Shown here: positions 15,283 to 21,984 of the stretch, piece after piece | How the letters are laid out: every line of letters starts with the position of its first letter | Numbering within the stretch: position 1 is the stretch's first letter | Source: an uncultured Butyrivibrio sp. | Lineage (GTDB): Bacteria > Bacillota > Clostridia > Lachnospirales > Lachnospiraceae | Reading direction: 5' to 3' | Length of the DNA stretch: 33,680 nucleotides | Assembly (NCBI GenBank): GCA_947167765.1 | Contig: CAMVJI010000011.1 | Span: 1 to 33,680 of the forward strand | The notes under the pieces: generated by a model | Database searches by the model: none | Told to the model about the DNA's origin: nothing | The model's input: the letters and a program-made list of their open reading frames with translations, nothing else | Position numbers and translations under genes: made by a program

Positions 15283-15720
15283 TCAAACTCTCTCAAAATC
15301 GGTAATGATTATATCTTTGCTCTTTGTATGTGAATAATCGCAGTAATCTGTAAAATCGGTACCGAGCAAGGCAATGCTGAATATCCTGCCATTATTCTGA
15401 ACGACATCTCTGACAAGCAAAAACTTGAAATCAACTTTTCTTCCGATTATGGTAAAATTCTTGATCATCAGCGGAATTCCATATGACTCATTGGAAACTG
15501 AACTATAGGGTAATTTATTAGCGCCTGTCTTTACCAAATTGTCCAAGTATTTGTATAAATCAGAATCAGTATTCTTAATAATGGCACTTGGCGATAATGC
15601 TGAAAAAGAAGCTCCTAAATCAAAAACAAATGGAATCTCTCTGTCAAAGGTTGGTAATGTGTTTTCGTCACAGATATAATGATAACCATTACCAACTCTT
15701 ACTTTTATCAGTTTAATCAA
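15283..15720 (-). CDS. Retropepsin-like aspartyl protease domain protein
   Basis: 145 residues if translation starts at TTG 15720, whose bases overlap the TGA stop of the upstream gene (TTGA), with GGGGGA 8 nt before it; an ATG-based start farther upstream would overlap that gene by about 50 bp. The block FVFDLGASFSALSPSAI resembles the D-(T/S)-G-A-S active site of retroviral-type aspartic proteases, with Leu in place of Thr/Ser; ALLGTDF near the C-terminus resembles the second family motif (hydrophobic-LGxD). Such single-domain proteins act as dimers. The last stop-codon bases coincide with the presumed IS end, so the original C-terminus may be lost. Protease activity is uncertain because of the DLG variant. 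Confidence 0.6.
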   Translation of the reverse strand: MIKLIKVRVGNGYHYICDENTLPTFDREIPFVFDLGASFSALSPSAIIKNTDSDLYKYLDNLVKTGANKLPYSSVSNESYGIPLMIKNFTIIGRKVDFKFLLVRDVVQNNGRIFSIALLGTDFTDYCDYSHTKSKDIIITDFERV

Positions 15721-15992
15721 AGCAGAAATCCCCCATCTATATTTGATAATCCTCCAATCCAGGAGCAACCCATAGGTTTATACTTGGAATAAAATAAATC
15801 CTCAAATGATTTGTTATATCCGTAGCCTTCAACATAACAATAAACTGTATAGGTATCATTCCCTCTTGAGGCGATAAAGTCATGCTCCCCGTGCAGATTT
15901 AAGTATTCAGAGGTATCAACCGTCCATGGGGTATCATAGAATACAATTCCATTTTCAATATGAGATTTAGGCTCTGTTATTGATGCAACCAT
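15717..15992 (-). CDS. Small hypothetical protein coupled to the retropepsin-like gene
   Basis: 91 residues from ATG 15992, which follows GGAGG by 5 nt; an in-frame upstream start near 16034 has no such site. The sequence is soluble with several aromatic residues (YTVYCYVEGYGY, WTVDTSEYLNL). No family is recognised. It overlaps the next gene by 4 bp (TTGA), so both are translated from one mRNA and probably act together. It lies downstream of the flagellin gene on the same strand, but separated from it by a terminator-like hairpin. Confidence 0.6.
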   Translation of the reverse strand: MVASITEPKSHIENGIVFYDTPWTVDTSEYLNLHGEHDFIASRGNDTYTVYCYVEGYGYNKSFEDLFYSKYKPMGCSWIGGLSNIDGGFLL

Positions 15993-16090
15993 ATTGGCCT
16001 CCTCTCTTTTGCTTGTAGCAAAATTGTGATCCATCTACCTATAATATATCAAAATTGACCTTTGATTTCTATATAATCATTGCCCTTCAC

Positions 16091-16122
16091 AAAAATGTGG
16101 CCTGCCAGAAGGTAGACCACAT
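16091..16122 (-). terminator. Terminator-like hairpin downstream of the flagellin gene
   Basis: ATGTGGCCTGCC (16095-16106) and GGTAGACCACAT (16111-16122) form a 12-bp stem with one mismatch, one G.T pair and an AGAA loop. On the minus strand it is followed by a T5 run (16095-16091). It lies about 180 bp beyond the flagellin stop and may end that transcript. Confidence 0.55.
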
Positions 16123-16304
16123 ACACGTGAGCAATATTCTAAATTTTTACAACCACGTCACTCGCGGAGGTTAAACATACCAGGTTTGTTATAGCACTAA
16201 CAAAGGGCAAGCTCTTTGCTCACTTCGATTGTAAAATATTGCGAAGCAAATTCAATATAAAACAGAATAATTTCATTAAAGTTTCATGCATTATGAGTCA
16301 GCTG

Positions 16305-17930
16305 CTATTGCAAAAAATTCAAAACACCCTGGTTCGTCTGGTTTGCTTGCGCAAGGATAGATTGTCCTGCCTGAGCTAATATGTTTTCATTTGAAAAACG
16401 GACCATCTCAGTGGCCATATTAGTGTCACGAATTAAAGATTCGGCAGCTTGAGTATTCTCTACAGTGTTTCCTTCCCTTTTGACAGTATGTTCCAACCTG
16501 TTCTGCTGTGCACCAATATCGCTCCGCATTCTCGAAACAATATTCAAAGCTCCTTTGGCGGATTCTATGGTGTCACGGGCAAAATCACCAGTCAATACAC
16601 TAACACCTTTTATTCCAAGAACTTCCGTGTCCATATATTCAAATTCAAGCCACATCCCGTCATCAGGTTCTGCTCCAGACTGTATCCAGAATTTGTTTTT
16701 ATTTTTGATGTCATCTTCAGGTTCATCTTCAGGTTCATCATCAGGTTCTGGCTCGTTCTTTTCAAACAGGCTCATGTATGTATATACAATGTCTTCAGTG
16801 TTTATATAAGCAGCTGCAGTAATGGTATCACCATAATCTGGTTTCATTGACTTTATTAGATCATATGTCTTACTTCCAGTAATCCCTGAATCTATCAAAA
16901 TACTGTATGCTGAATTAAGAAACATACATGCACTATTCCTAACTCTATATGCATTCTGATCTCTGAATGCGTAACTAAAATACATCATTCCTGCTGCCGA
17001 ACCAACAGCTACATTATTGACACCATAGTCACCGTGCTCAGCTATCCATCTTTGATTTCCTGAAATGATACACGCTTGGTGATACTCGCTTAATGCATCA
17101 TAGGCATTATAGTAGGATATTTGAGAACTCCCCATAGTAAGATATCTTTTTCCTTCTTCCATGTATTGCTCGTAATCTGGATTTGGGCAGTATTCATAAA
17201 ATGCTTCGCAATTTTTTAGTATTGTTTCCCTATTGGAAAATAGATTGTTTTTTACATCATCATTCCAACTGTAAATTCTTACTCCGTCCCAATCGGATAA
17301 TTGAAAAGCGTTAAGCATTATAACCGAATTGCTCAAAGAAGTAATAAAAGTATTCGCGTCTTTTTGTGATAAGATTTGCCCATTGCTCAAAGTAATAGCG
17401 CTATCTACAGTTCTTAATGAGCCAGAAAGAAGTTCTTGTAAAGCAATATCGTATGTTATTTCTCCTGGCTCCGGCTCTGGCTCTGGTTCTGGTTCAGGCT
17501 CCGCTTCCTGGAGCTTATGTCCAAATATTAAATGCTCATTAAAAGTAGTTGTATCCGAAACTCTATCTATTTCTTTAAGAATTTGATTTATCTCAGCTTG
17601 AATAGCTTGCCTATCATTGATATCATTTGTATCATTTGAAGCCTTAACCGCTAATTCCGTGATTCTATGCAACATTCCGCTTACTTCGTCTAATGCTCCA
17701 TCGGCAACCTGAAGCAATGAAATTCCATCTTGAGTATTGGCAATGCCTTGATTAAGCCCTCTAATCTGTCTCCTCATCTTTTCTGATATCGCGAGACCGG
17801 CAGCATCATCGGCTGCTCTGTTAATTTTATAGCCGGATGATAGCTTCTCTGAGGATTTAGCAGTAATGCCAGTAGTAATATTTAGTTGACGATTGGCATT
17901 CCTTGCAGCCAGGTTGTGCGAAATAACCAT
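16305..17930 (-). CDS. Flagellin with a large unrecognised domain inserted between Glu/Pro hinges
   Basis: 541 residues from ATG 17930, 8 nt after AGG at 17941-17939. Residues 1-140 are a typical flagellin D0/D1 N-terminus (HNLAARNANRQLN, SSGYKINRAADDAAGLAISE). Residues 144-155 are six Glu-Pro pairs. Residues 157-392 match no flagellin region known to me and are rich in Tyr, Asn and Ser. Residues 393-407 form a second acidic Pro hinge (EPEPDDEPEDEPEDD). The D1/D0 C-terminus (408-541) is intact and ends QANQTNQGVLNFLQ. Both assembly ends are kept, so the insert should be displayed on the filament surface. No HExxH is present, which excludes the flagellinolysin type. A weak sigma-28-like promoter (CTAA at 17993-17990, TTTCGATA at 17974-17967) lies upstream. 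Confidence 0.93.
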   Translation of the reverse strand: MVISHNLAARNANRQLNITTGITAKSSEKLSSGYKINRAADDAAGLAISEKMRRQIRGLNQGIANTQDGISLLQVADGALDEVSGMLHRITELAVKASNDTNDINDRQAIQAEINQILKEIDRVSDTTTFNEHLIFGHKLQEAEPEPEPEPEPEPGEITYDIALQELLSGSLRTVDSAITLSNGQILSQKDANTFITSLSNSVIMLNAFQLSDWDGVRIYSWNDDVKNNLFSNRETILKNCEAFYEYCPNPDYEQYMEEGKRYLTMGSSQISYYNAYDALSEYHQACIISGNQRWIAEHGDYGVNNVAVGSAAGMMYFSYAFRDQNAYRVRNSACMFLNSAYSILIDSGITGSKTYDLIKSMKPDYGDTITAAAYINTEDIVYTYMSLFEKNEPEPDDEPEDEPEDDIKNKNKFWIQSGAEPDDGMWLEFEYMDTEVLGIKGVSVLTGDFARDTIESAKGALNIVSRMRSDIGAQQNRLEHTVKREGNTVENTQAAESLIRDTNMATEMVRFSNENILAQAGQSILAQANQTNQGVLNFLQ

Positions 17931-17986
17931 GCTCATCACCTATTTCAAATAATATCTCAATATGTATATCGAAAGAAAAAAGTAGA

Positions 17987-18006
17987 ATATTAGTTATAAC
18001 TAATAT
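17987..18006. promoter_or_regulatory. Perfect 20-bp palindrome upstream of the flagellin gene
   Basis: ATATTAGTTATAACTAATAT reads identically on both strands. It lies 56 bp upstream of the flagellin start and just before the integrase remnant, overlapping the possible -35 region of the flagellin promoter. It may be a binding site for a dimeric regulator. Confidence 0.5.
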
Positions 18007-18010
18007 ATCT

Positions 18011-18256
18011 GTGTTGGATTATTATTCTGATAGAAAACCATCTTTACAATTTAGAACATCTTCATTATTAAATCAGGTATTGCCACAGAAGGTTGTAGCT
18101 GAAATGATGGGACATTCTGGGAGAGTAAACGATATGAATTATAACTACTCAATAGCTGAAAGATCAGAAAAGAAGCGAGCTTTAGAAACAGTGTTCCCAA
18201 GTGTTCCCAATATTGAGGACTATAGATCAAGAATAAAAAAGACGAGAAACGCTTAA
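18011..18256 (+). pseudogene. C-terminal remnant of a tyrosine recombinase (integrase)
   Basis: About 81 residues remain. The sequence LPQKVVAEMMGHSGRVNDMN matches the C-terminal catalytic region of phage/ICE-type integrases: the GHS box supplies the second His, and a Tyr in NYNYS is in the position of the DNA-cleaving nucleophile. The earlier catalytic Arg, the HxxR box, the core-binding and arm-binding domains are all missing, and no ribosome-binding site precedes it. A normal protein is about 350-420 residues. Its position, 31 bp from the tRNA-Met 3' end, matches the usual place of the integrase in a tRNA-targeting element. Confidence 0.72.
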
Positions 18257-18273
18257 AAATAAGCATTTCTCGT
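18242..18273 (-). terminator. Terminator of tRNA-Met (bidirectional stem-loop)
   Basis: ACGAGAAACGCTT (18242-18254) pairs with AAGCATTTCTCGT (18261-18273) with one mismatch. On the minus strand it is followed by CTTTTTTATTC, a good T-run, so it most likely ends the tRNA transcript; the plus-strand tail is weaker. Confidence 0.78.
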
Positions 18274-18283
18274 TCTTTAAACC

Positions 18284-18306
18284 TAGTAGCGAGAGGGGGA
18301 CTTGAA
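18284..18306 (-). repeat. Attachment-site copy within the tRNA-Met 3' end
   Basis: These 23 bp are identical to 12273-12295. They cover the last 20 nt of the tRNA gene and the 3 bp beyond it. Integration here leaves the tRNA intact. Confidence 0.75.
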
Positions 18307-18360
18307 CCCTCGACACCGCGGGTATGAACCGCGTGCTCTAGCCAGCTGAGCTACCTCGCC
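18287..18360 (-). tRNA. tRNA-Met (anticodon CAU, elongator type)
   Basis: 74 nt fold into a full cloverleaf: acceptor GGCGAGG with TCTCGCT (G1.U72 wobble), D stem GCTC/GAGC, anticodon stem CGCGG/CCGCG around TTCATAC, T-loop TTCAAGT. The G1.U72 pair and absence of the initiator's three G-C anticodon pairs indicate the elongator form, as in Bacillus; an Ile2 (lysidine) tRNA is not excluded. CCA is not encoded (CTA follows A73). The T stem has one A50.C64 mismatch, possibly contributed by the integrated element. Confidence 0.95.
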
Positions 18361-18392
18361 ATATGTGCCTGCTCATTGGAGCCGACTAAGAT

Positions 18393-18422
18393 AATATAAC
18401 GCGAAACCACCCATATTGTCAA
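18393..18422 (-). promoter_or_regulatory. tRNA-Met promoter
   Basis: On the minus strand a consensus -35 TTGACA (18422-18417) is followed after 18 bp by TATATT (18398-18393). The predicted start is about 25 nt before the tRNA 5' end. Confidence 0.78.
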
Positions 18423-18474
18423 CAACTAATTTACGATTTTTATTCATTTTCATTTCGACAACATCCTGTGTTAG

Positions 18475-18480
18475 TATAAT
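18475..18480 (+). promoter_or_regulatory. -10 box of the methyltransferase gene
   Basis: A perfect TATAAT lies 28 bp before the ATG at 18508. The -35 is poor (TTTCGA with a 16-bp spacer). The 18361-18507 gap therefore holds divergent promoters for tRNA-Met and the methyltransferase. Confidence 0.5.
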
Positions 18481-18507
18481 CTATAGAATCATTGGTGGGA
18501 GCAGAGT

Positions 18508-20370
18508 ATGAAAGAGAAACTATTAACCTTGTCACAGCTATGCAAAGAGCTGTCCATATCTTATGCAACAGGCCGTAACTGGCTGAGACTTGGTAAGATC
18601 ATTCCCACTTCTAGCGACTCTGGAGTACCACAGTTTAGCATTTCATATGTAACTAATTTAAAAAAAGATTTAGGGGCCTGCAACAATTCATCACTTAAGA
18701 GCCGCAGGAACAAGAAATATAAATCCGGCTTTGGCTTATATGAATCCTACGTTTCCAAATCTTCTCCAAACATCGGGGCAGTATCAGAAATTGTAAATTA
18801 TATAAAAGATAATGAAATTGAAGTGACAGAAGAGATACTTTTAGCACTTCTTTTTGACTGTGCGGACAAACTTATAAAAGACAAGTACAAAGAAGAAAAC
18901 GGTATCTATTGCCAAATAAATTATCTTGATGTAGACAAAGACTGCTTTGCTAAACTTTCAAAGTCTCACCCAGATCTCTTTTCTTCAAACTATATTTACA
19001 TTCCCACAGAGGATACCCTTGGACTTCTCTACATCTCTTTACGTAATCTTAAGAACAGGAAAGAGAAAGGCGCATATTACACCCCAACTGAGGTTGTGAA
19101 CAGCCTTATCAGCAATCTCTTTTCCGAAAAAGACATCAAATCAAAAGAGATAATCGATCCCTGCTGCGGTACAGGAAATTTCATTCTGCAGCTTCCAGAG
19201 GATGTAAAAAGTGAAAATGTTTATGCCAATGATATCGACGATATAAGCGTAAAGCTGGCAAGGATCAACTACGCTCTTAAGTACGACTTAAGTGATAGAG
19301 ACATGGTCCTGCGTCATATTACTCAGTCTGATTTTCTCCTTGATAATGGCGAAAAGAAATACGACATTATCCTTGGTAATCCCCCCTGGGGGAGCGAAGA
19401 GCCCTACGACGATTTCGTTGAAAGAGCATTAAAAAACCTTAAGGAAAATGGACATCTGTCCTTTGTGCTTCCCGAGTCCATACTAAGCGTGAAATCTCAC
19501 AAAAAGATCAGGCAGTTCATGATGTCATCCTGCAGGCTAAGGTACGTGGAGTATCTTGGCGAAGCCTTCCATGGGGTGCAGTGTCCATCCATCATTCTGC
19601 ATGCGCAGGTTACTAAAGAAAGATTTACCACTAAAGGCCTTGTGGTAAATGATGGAATAAATACTTTTACCATAGACACTGACCGCGTCGTATCAGCTGA
19701 TTCTCTGAGCCTTAAGATAACTGATAAAGAGTACGCGCTGATCAAAAAGATAATGGATGCTAAAAACAAGGTTACACTTAAGAACAACGCTCTTTTTGGC
19801 CTTGGAATAGTAACCGGCAACAACAAGAGATTCATTTCAACAGAAAAAACTTTTGACAATGAGCCGGTACTAAAGGGAGCGGATATTGAGAAATTCAGAT
19901 ACAACGTTCCAAAGTACTATATCTCTTTTACACCGTCTAGCTTCCAGCAGGTGGCGCCAGAGCATATCTACAGGGCAAAAGAAAAACTTCTGTACAAATT
20001 TATTAGTAGTGACCTGGTATTTGCCTATGACGATACAGGGATATTGTCCTTAAATAGCTGTAATATCCTGATTCCGCAGATTCCGGGGCTTTCTATAAAG
20101 TACGTGTTAGCAGTCCTTAATTCCAGCGCTGCGCAGTTTGTCTATTCTAAGATGTTTGGCTCTGTTAAGGTGCTTCGTTCCCACCTTGAGCAGATTCCAA
20201 TCCCTGTTGTGGATGACAGAAAACAAAATGAGCTTATCGAACTTGTTGATGATATCATCAAAGGTACAGATCCTCATCAGAAAAAAATGAAAATGCTGGA
20301 TAAAAAGATATCAGATTTATATGGCCTTTCTGAAGCTGAATACCAGATGATAAAGACCGCTTTAAAGTGA
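18508..20370 (+). CDS. N6-adenine DNA methyltransferase with N-terminal helix-turn-helix and TaqI-like specificity domain
   Basis: 620 residues. An N-terminal helix-turn-helix of MerR/excisionase type (about 5-50, LTLSQLCKELSISYATGRNW) precedes a helical linker. The catalytic domain (about 190-370) has motif X-like KGAYYTPTEVV, the AdoMet-binding DPCCGTGNF (near 216) and the catalytic NPPW (near 290), as in gamma-class N6-adenine methyltransferases. The C-terminal half (about 430-600) resembles a TaqI-type target-recognition domain (LKGADIEKFRYNV, VLRSHLEQIPIPVV). It should methylate adenine in a specific double-stranded DNA sequence. No restriction endonuclease is adjacent and no nuclease motif is seen, so it is either an orphan epigenetic enzyme or a methylase without its partner. 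It lies just outside the island. Confidence 0.87.
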   Translation: MKEKLLTLSQLCKELSISYATGRNWLRLGKIIPTSSDSGVPQFSISYVTNLKKDLGACNNSSLKSRRNKKYKSGFGLYESYVSKSSPNIGAVSEIVNYIKDNEIEVTEEILLALLFDCADKLIKDKYKEENGIYCQINYLDVDKDCFAKLSKSHPDLFSSNYIYIPTEDTLGLLYISLRNLKNRKEKGAYYTPTEVVNSLISNLFSEKDIKSKEIIDPCCGTGNFILQLPEDVKSENVYANDIDDISVKLARINYALKYDLSDRDMVLRHITQSDFLLDNGEKKYDIILGNPPWGSEEPYDDFVERALKNLKENGHLSFVLPESILSVKSHKKIRQFMMSSCRLRYVEYLGEAFHGVQCPSIILHAQVTKERFTTKGLVVNDGINTFTIDTDRVVSADSLSLKITDKEYALIKKIMDAKNKVTLKNNALFGLGIVTGNNKRFISTEKTFDNEPVLKGADIEKFRYNVPKYYISFTPSSFQQVAPEHIYRAKEKLLYKFISSDLVFAYDDTGILSLNSCNILIPQIPGLSIKYVLAVLNSSAAQFVYSKMFGSVKVLRSHLEQIPIPVVDDRKQNELIELVDDIIKGTDPHQKKMKMLDKKISDLYGLSEAEYQMIKTALK

Positions 20371-20408
20371 GATGTTTTGTGCAATATCTAGGCAGAAACG
20401 CTTCGATG

Positions 20409-20448
20409 AATGAGATATAATCCATTAGTACAGGAATTTAATCTCATT
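20409..20448 (+). promoter_or_regulatory. Promoter region and inverted repeat before the xylosidase gene
   Basis: TATAAT at 20416-20421 is a good -10. It overlaps the left arm of the inverted repeat AATGAGAT (20409-20416) / ATCTCATT (20441-20448), which can be extended with two mismatches. An operator around the promoter and start site is plausible, as would be expected of a substrate-regulated glycosidase. The -35 is not obvious. Confidence 0.45.
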
Positions 20449-20465
20449 TATCGGAGTGTGTTTTT

Positions 20466-21968
20466 ATGAAGACAGATAAGATCACAGTAGATCAAAATAC
20501 AAACGTACCATTCAACAACAATGTAGATTACTGCGTGGGTACAGGGCGTCTTGGCCTTGCACTGACAGAGGAATATTTAAAAGAGCTTGAGTTTGTTCAG
20601 GACATGATCGGCTTTTCTTATATAAGAGGTCATGGCCTTTTTTGCGATGATGTTTCAATCTATCACGAGTATGAGGAAGATGGAGTAACAAAAGTAGAGT
20701 ACAACTACACTTACATTGACAGGATCATTGACAGCTTCCTGAGGCTCAATATCCGCCCATACTTAGAACTTGGCTTTATGCCAGAAGAGCTTGCAAGTGG
20801 CACCCAGACTGTATTTTACTGGAAGGGCAACACAACACCTCCCAAGGACTACAAAAAATGGACAGATATGGTGATAGCTCTTTTGAAACACCTTAAGGGC
20901 AGATACGGTGAAGAAGTGACCTCGTGGCCGATAGAAGTCTGGAATGAGCCAAATCTTCCAGGATTTTGGTATGAAGCTGACATGGAGGAGTACTTTAAGT
21001 TGTTTAAAGAGACCTTCACTGCCATAAAAGCCTATGACAGCCGTTTTAAGATCGGAGGACCTGCCATTTGCGGAGTAAAAGATGCTGAGTGGATCAAGGC
21101 GTTTCTTGATTTTTGCAAAAAAGAAGGCATCCGTCCCGACAGGATAACCAGGCACCACTACACGGTGGAATTCCCTGAAAGAGTAGGACACTGCGACTAT
21201 TCAAAGCTTCAGGACCCCAAAGAGCGCTTTGAAAATCTTAAGTCCACAAGGGACATCGTGGATTCCTTTGAAGAATTTAAGGATCTTCCGATCCATCTTA
21301 CTGAGTTCAGTACTTCTTACACTCCTAAGGGCGTCATCCACGATACCAATATAAATGCAGCTTACCTGGCGCAGCAACTTTCGAGGCTTGGTGATATGCA
21401 CGAGGCTTATTCCTACTGGACATTTGGAGATGTGTTTGAGGAGCAGGGCGTTCCTACATCTCTTTTCCATGGGGGCTTTGGCCTTGTGGCAGCAGGTAAT
21501 ATCCCTAAGCCAACATTCTGGACCTTTTACTTTTTTAAGCAGCTTAAGCTCTATGGCAGCGACTGTGTTTACAGAGATGACAATGCTGTGATAGTAAAGG
21601 GCGATTGCGGTTATGCGGGAATTCTATGGAATATAGATGGTGATGATACGGAAAAAGAAATCGCACTTCCTATAAAGGATGGGGAGGAGCAGTCACTTAT
21701 TGTTAAGACAGTAGATGAGGAGACAACCAATCCTCTAAAGCTTTGGCATGACTTAGGAGAGCCTGCTTATCCGACAAAAGAGGAAACAGAACTTATAAAA
21801 AGCGCTTCCTATCCTGCAGTATCAAGCAGTATAGTAGCGCCTTTAGATGGTTTGGCTGATATTAAGATCTCAGTTAAGAGAAACGGTGTAGTTTACTTTA
21901 CCCTCTCAAAAAGGAATTTTACGCCTGACAGGGGATACGACTACGACAGGGTTATTTCTTTTCACTGA
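20466..21968 (+). CDS. xynB: GH39 beta-xylosidase
   Basis: 500 residues, full length for family GH39. It releases xylose from the non-reducing ends of xylo-oligosaccharides by a retaining mechanism. There is no signal peptide, so it acts on imported oligosaccharides in the cytoplasm. The (beta/alpha)8 barrel carries the acid/base Glu in WPIEVWNEPN (near residue 160) and the nucleophile Glu in LTEFSTSY (near 279), in the same positions as in the Thermoanaerobacterium enzyme. A C-terminal beta-sandwich follows from about 390. ATG 20466 follows GGAG. It stands alone, with the kinase gene converging from the other strand 16 bp after its stop. Supports a xylan-degrading lifestyle. Confidence 0.95.
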   Translation: MKTDKITVDQNTNVPFNNNVDYCVGTGRLGLALTEEYLKELEFVQDMIGFSYIRGHGLFCDDVSIYHEYEEDGVTKVEYNYTYIDRIIDSFLRLNIRPYLELGFMPEELASGTQTVFYWKGNTTPPKDYKKWTDMVIALLKHLKGRYGEEVTSWPIEVWNEPNLPGFWYEADMEEYFKLFKETFTAIKAYDSRFKIGGPAICGVKDAEWIKAFLDFCKKEGIRPDRITRHHYTVEFPERVGHCDYSKLQDPKERFENLKSTRDIVDSFEEFKDLPIHLTEFSTSYTPKGVIHDTNINAAYLAQQLSRLGDMHEAYSYWTFGDVFEEQGVPTSLFHGGFGLVAAGNIPKPTFWTFYFFKQLKLYGSDCVYRDDNAVIVKGDCGYAGILWNIDGDDTEKEIALPIKDGEEQSLIVKTVDEETTNPLKLWHDLGEPAYPTKEETELIKSASYPAVSSSIVAPLDGLADIKISVKRNGVVYFTLSKRNFTPDRGYDYDRVISFH

Positions 21969-21984
21969 TCGCCTGGAGTAAAAA

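Larger units (their letters stand above)
13898..15284 (-). mobile_element. IS256-family insertion sequence (ends tentative)
   Basis: One transposase gene fills the element. The proposed left end GATAAATTC (13898-13906) matches seven of nine bases of the proposed right end read inward, GAAAAAATC (15284-15276); both resemble the GATAAAGTC start of IS256 as remembered. Farther inward both have AAATTT. The 8 bp outside (TTGAAATA left, AAACTCTC right) are not the target duplication expected for this family, so the ends may be wrong, or a deletion or recombination followed insertion. Confidence 0.5.
12273..18306. mobile_element. Degraded genomic island integrated at tRNA-Met
   Basis: A 23-bp direct repeat bounds the region at 12273-12295 and 18284-18306. 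The right copy is the 3' end of an intact tRNA-Met gene on the minus strand; the left copy is a tRNA 3' fragment with no tRNA attached. The interior lies on the 3' side of the tRNA, and a truncated tyrosine recombinase (18011-18256) lies next to it, the geometry expected for integration into a tRNA 3' end. Cargo: GT1 glycosyltransferase, IS256-type element, two small genes including a retropepsin-like protein, and a domain-inserted flagellin. The integrase is broken, so the element is probably immobile. Confidence 0.68.
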
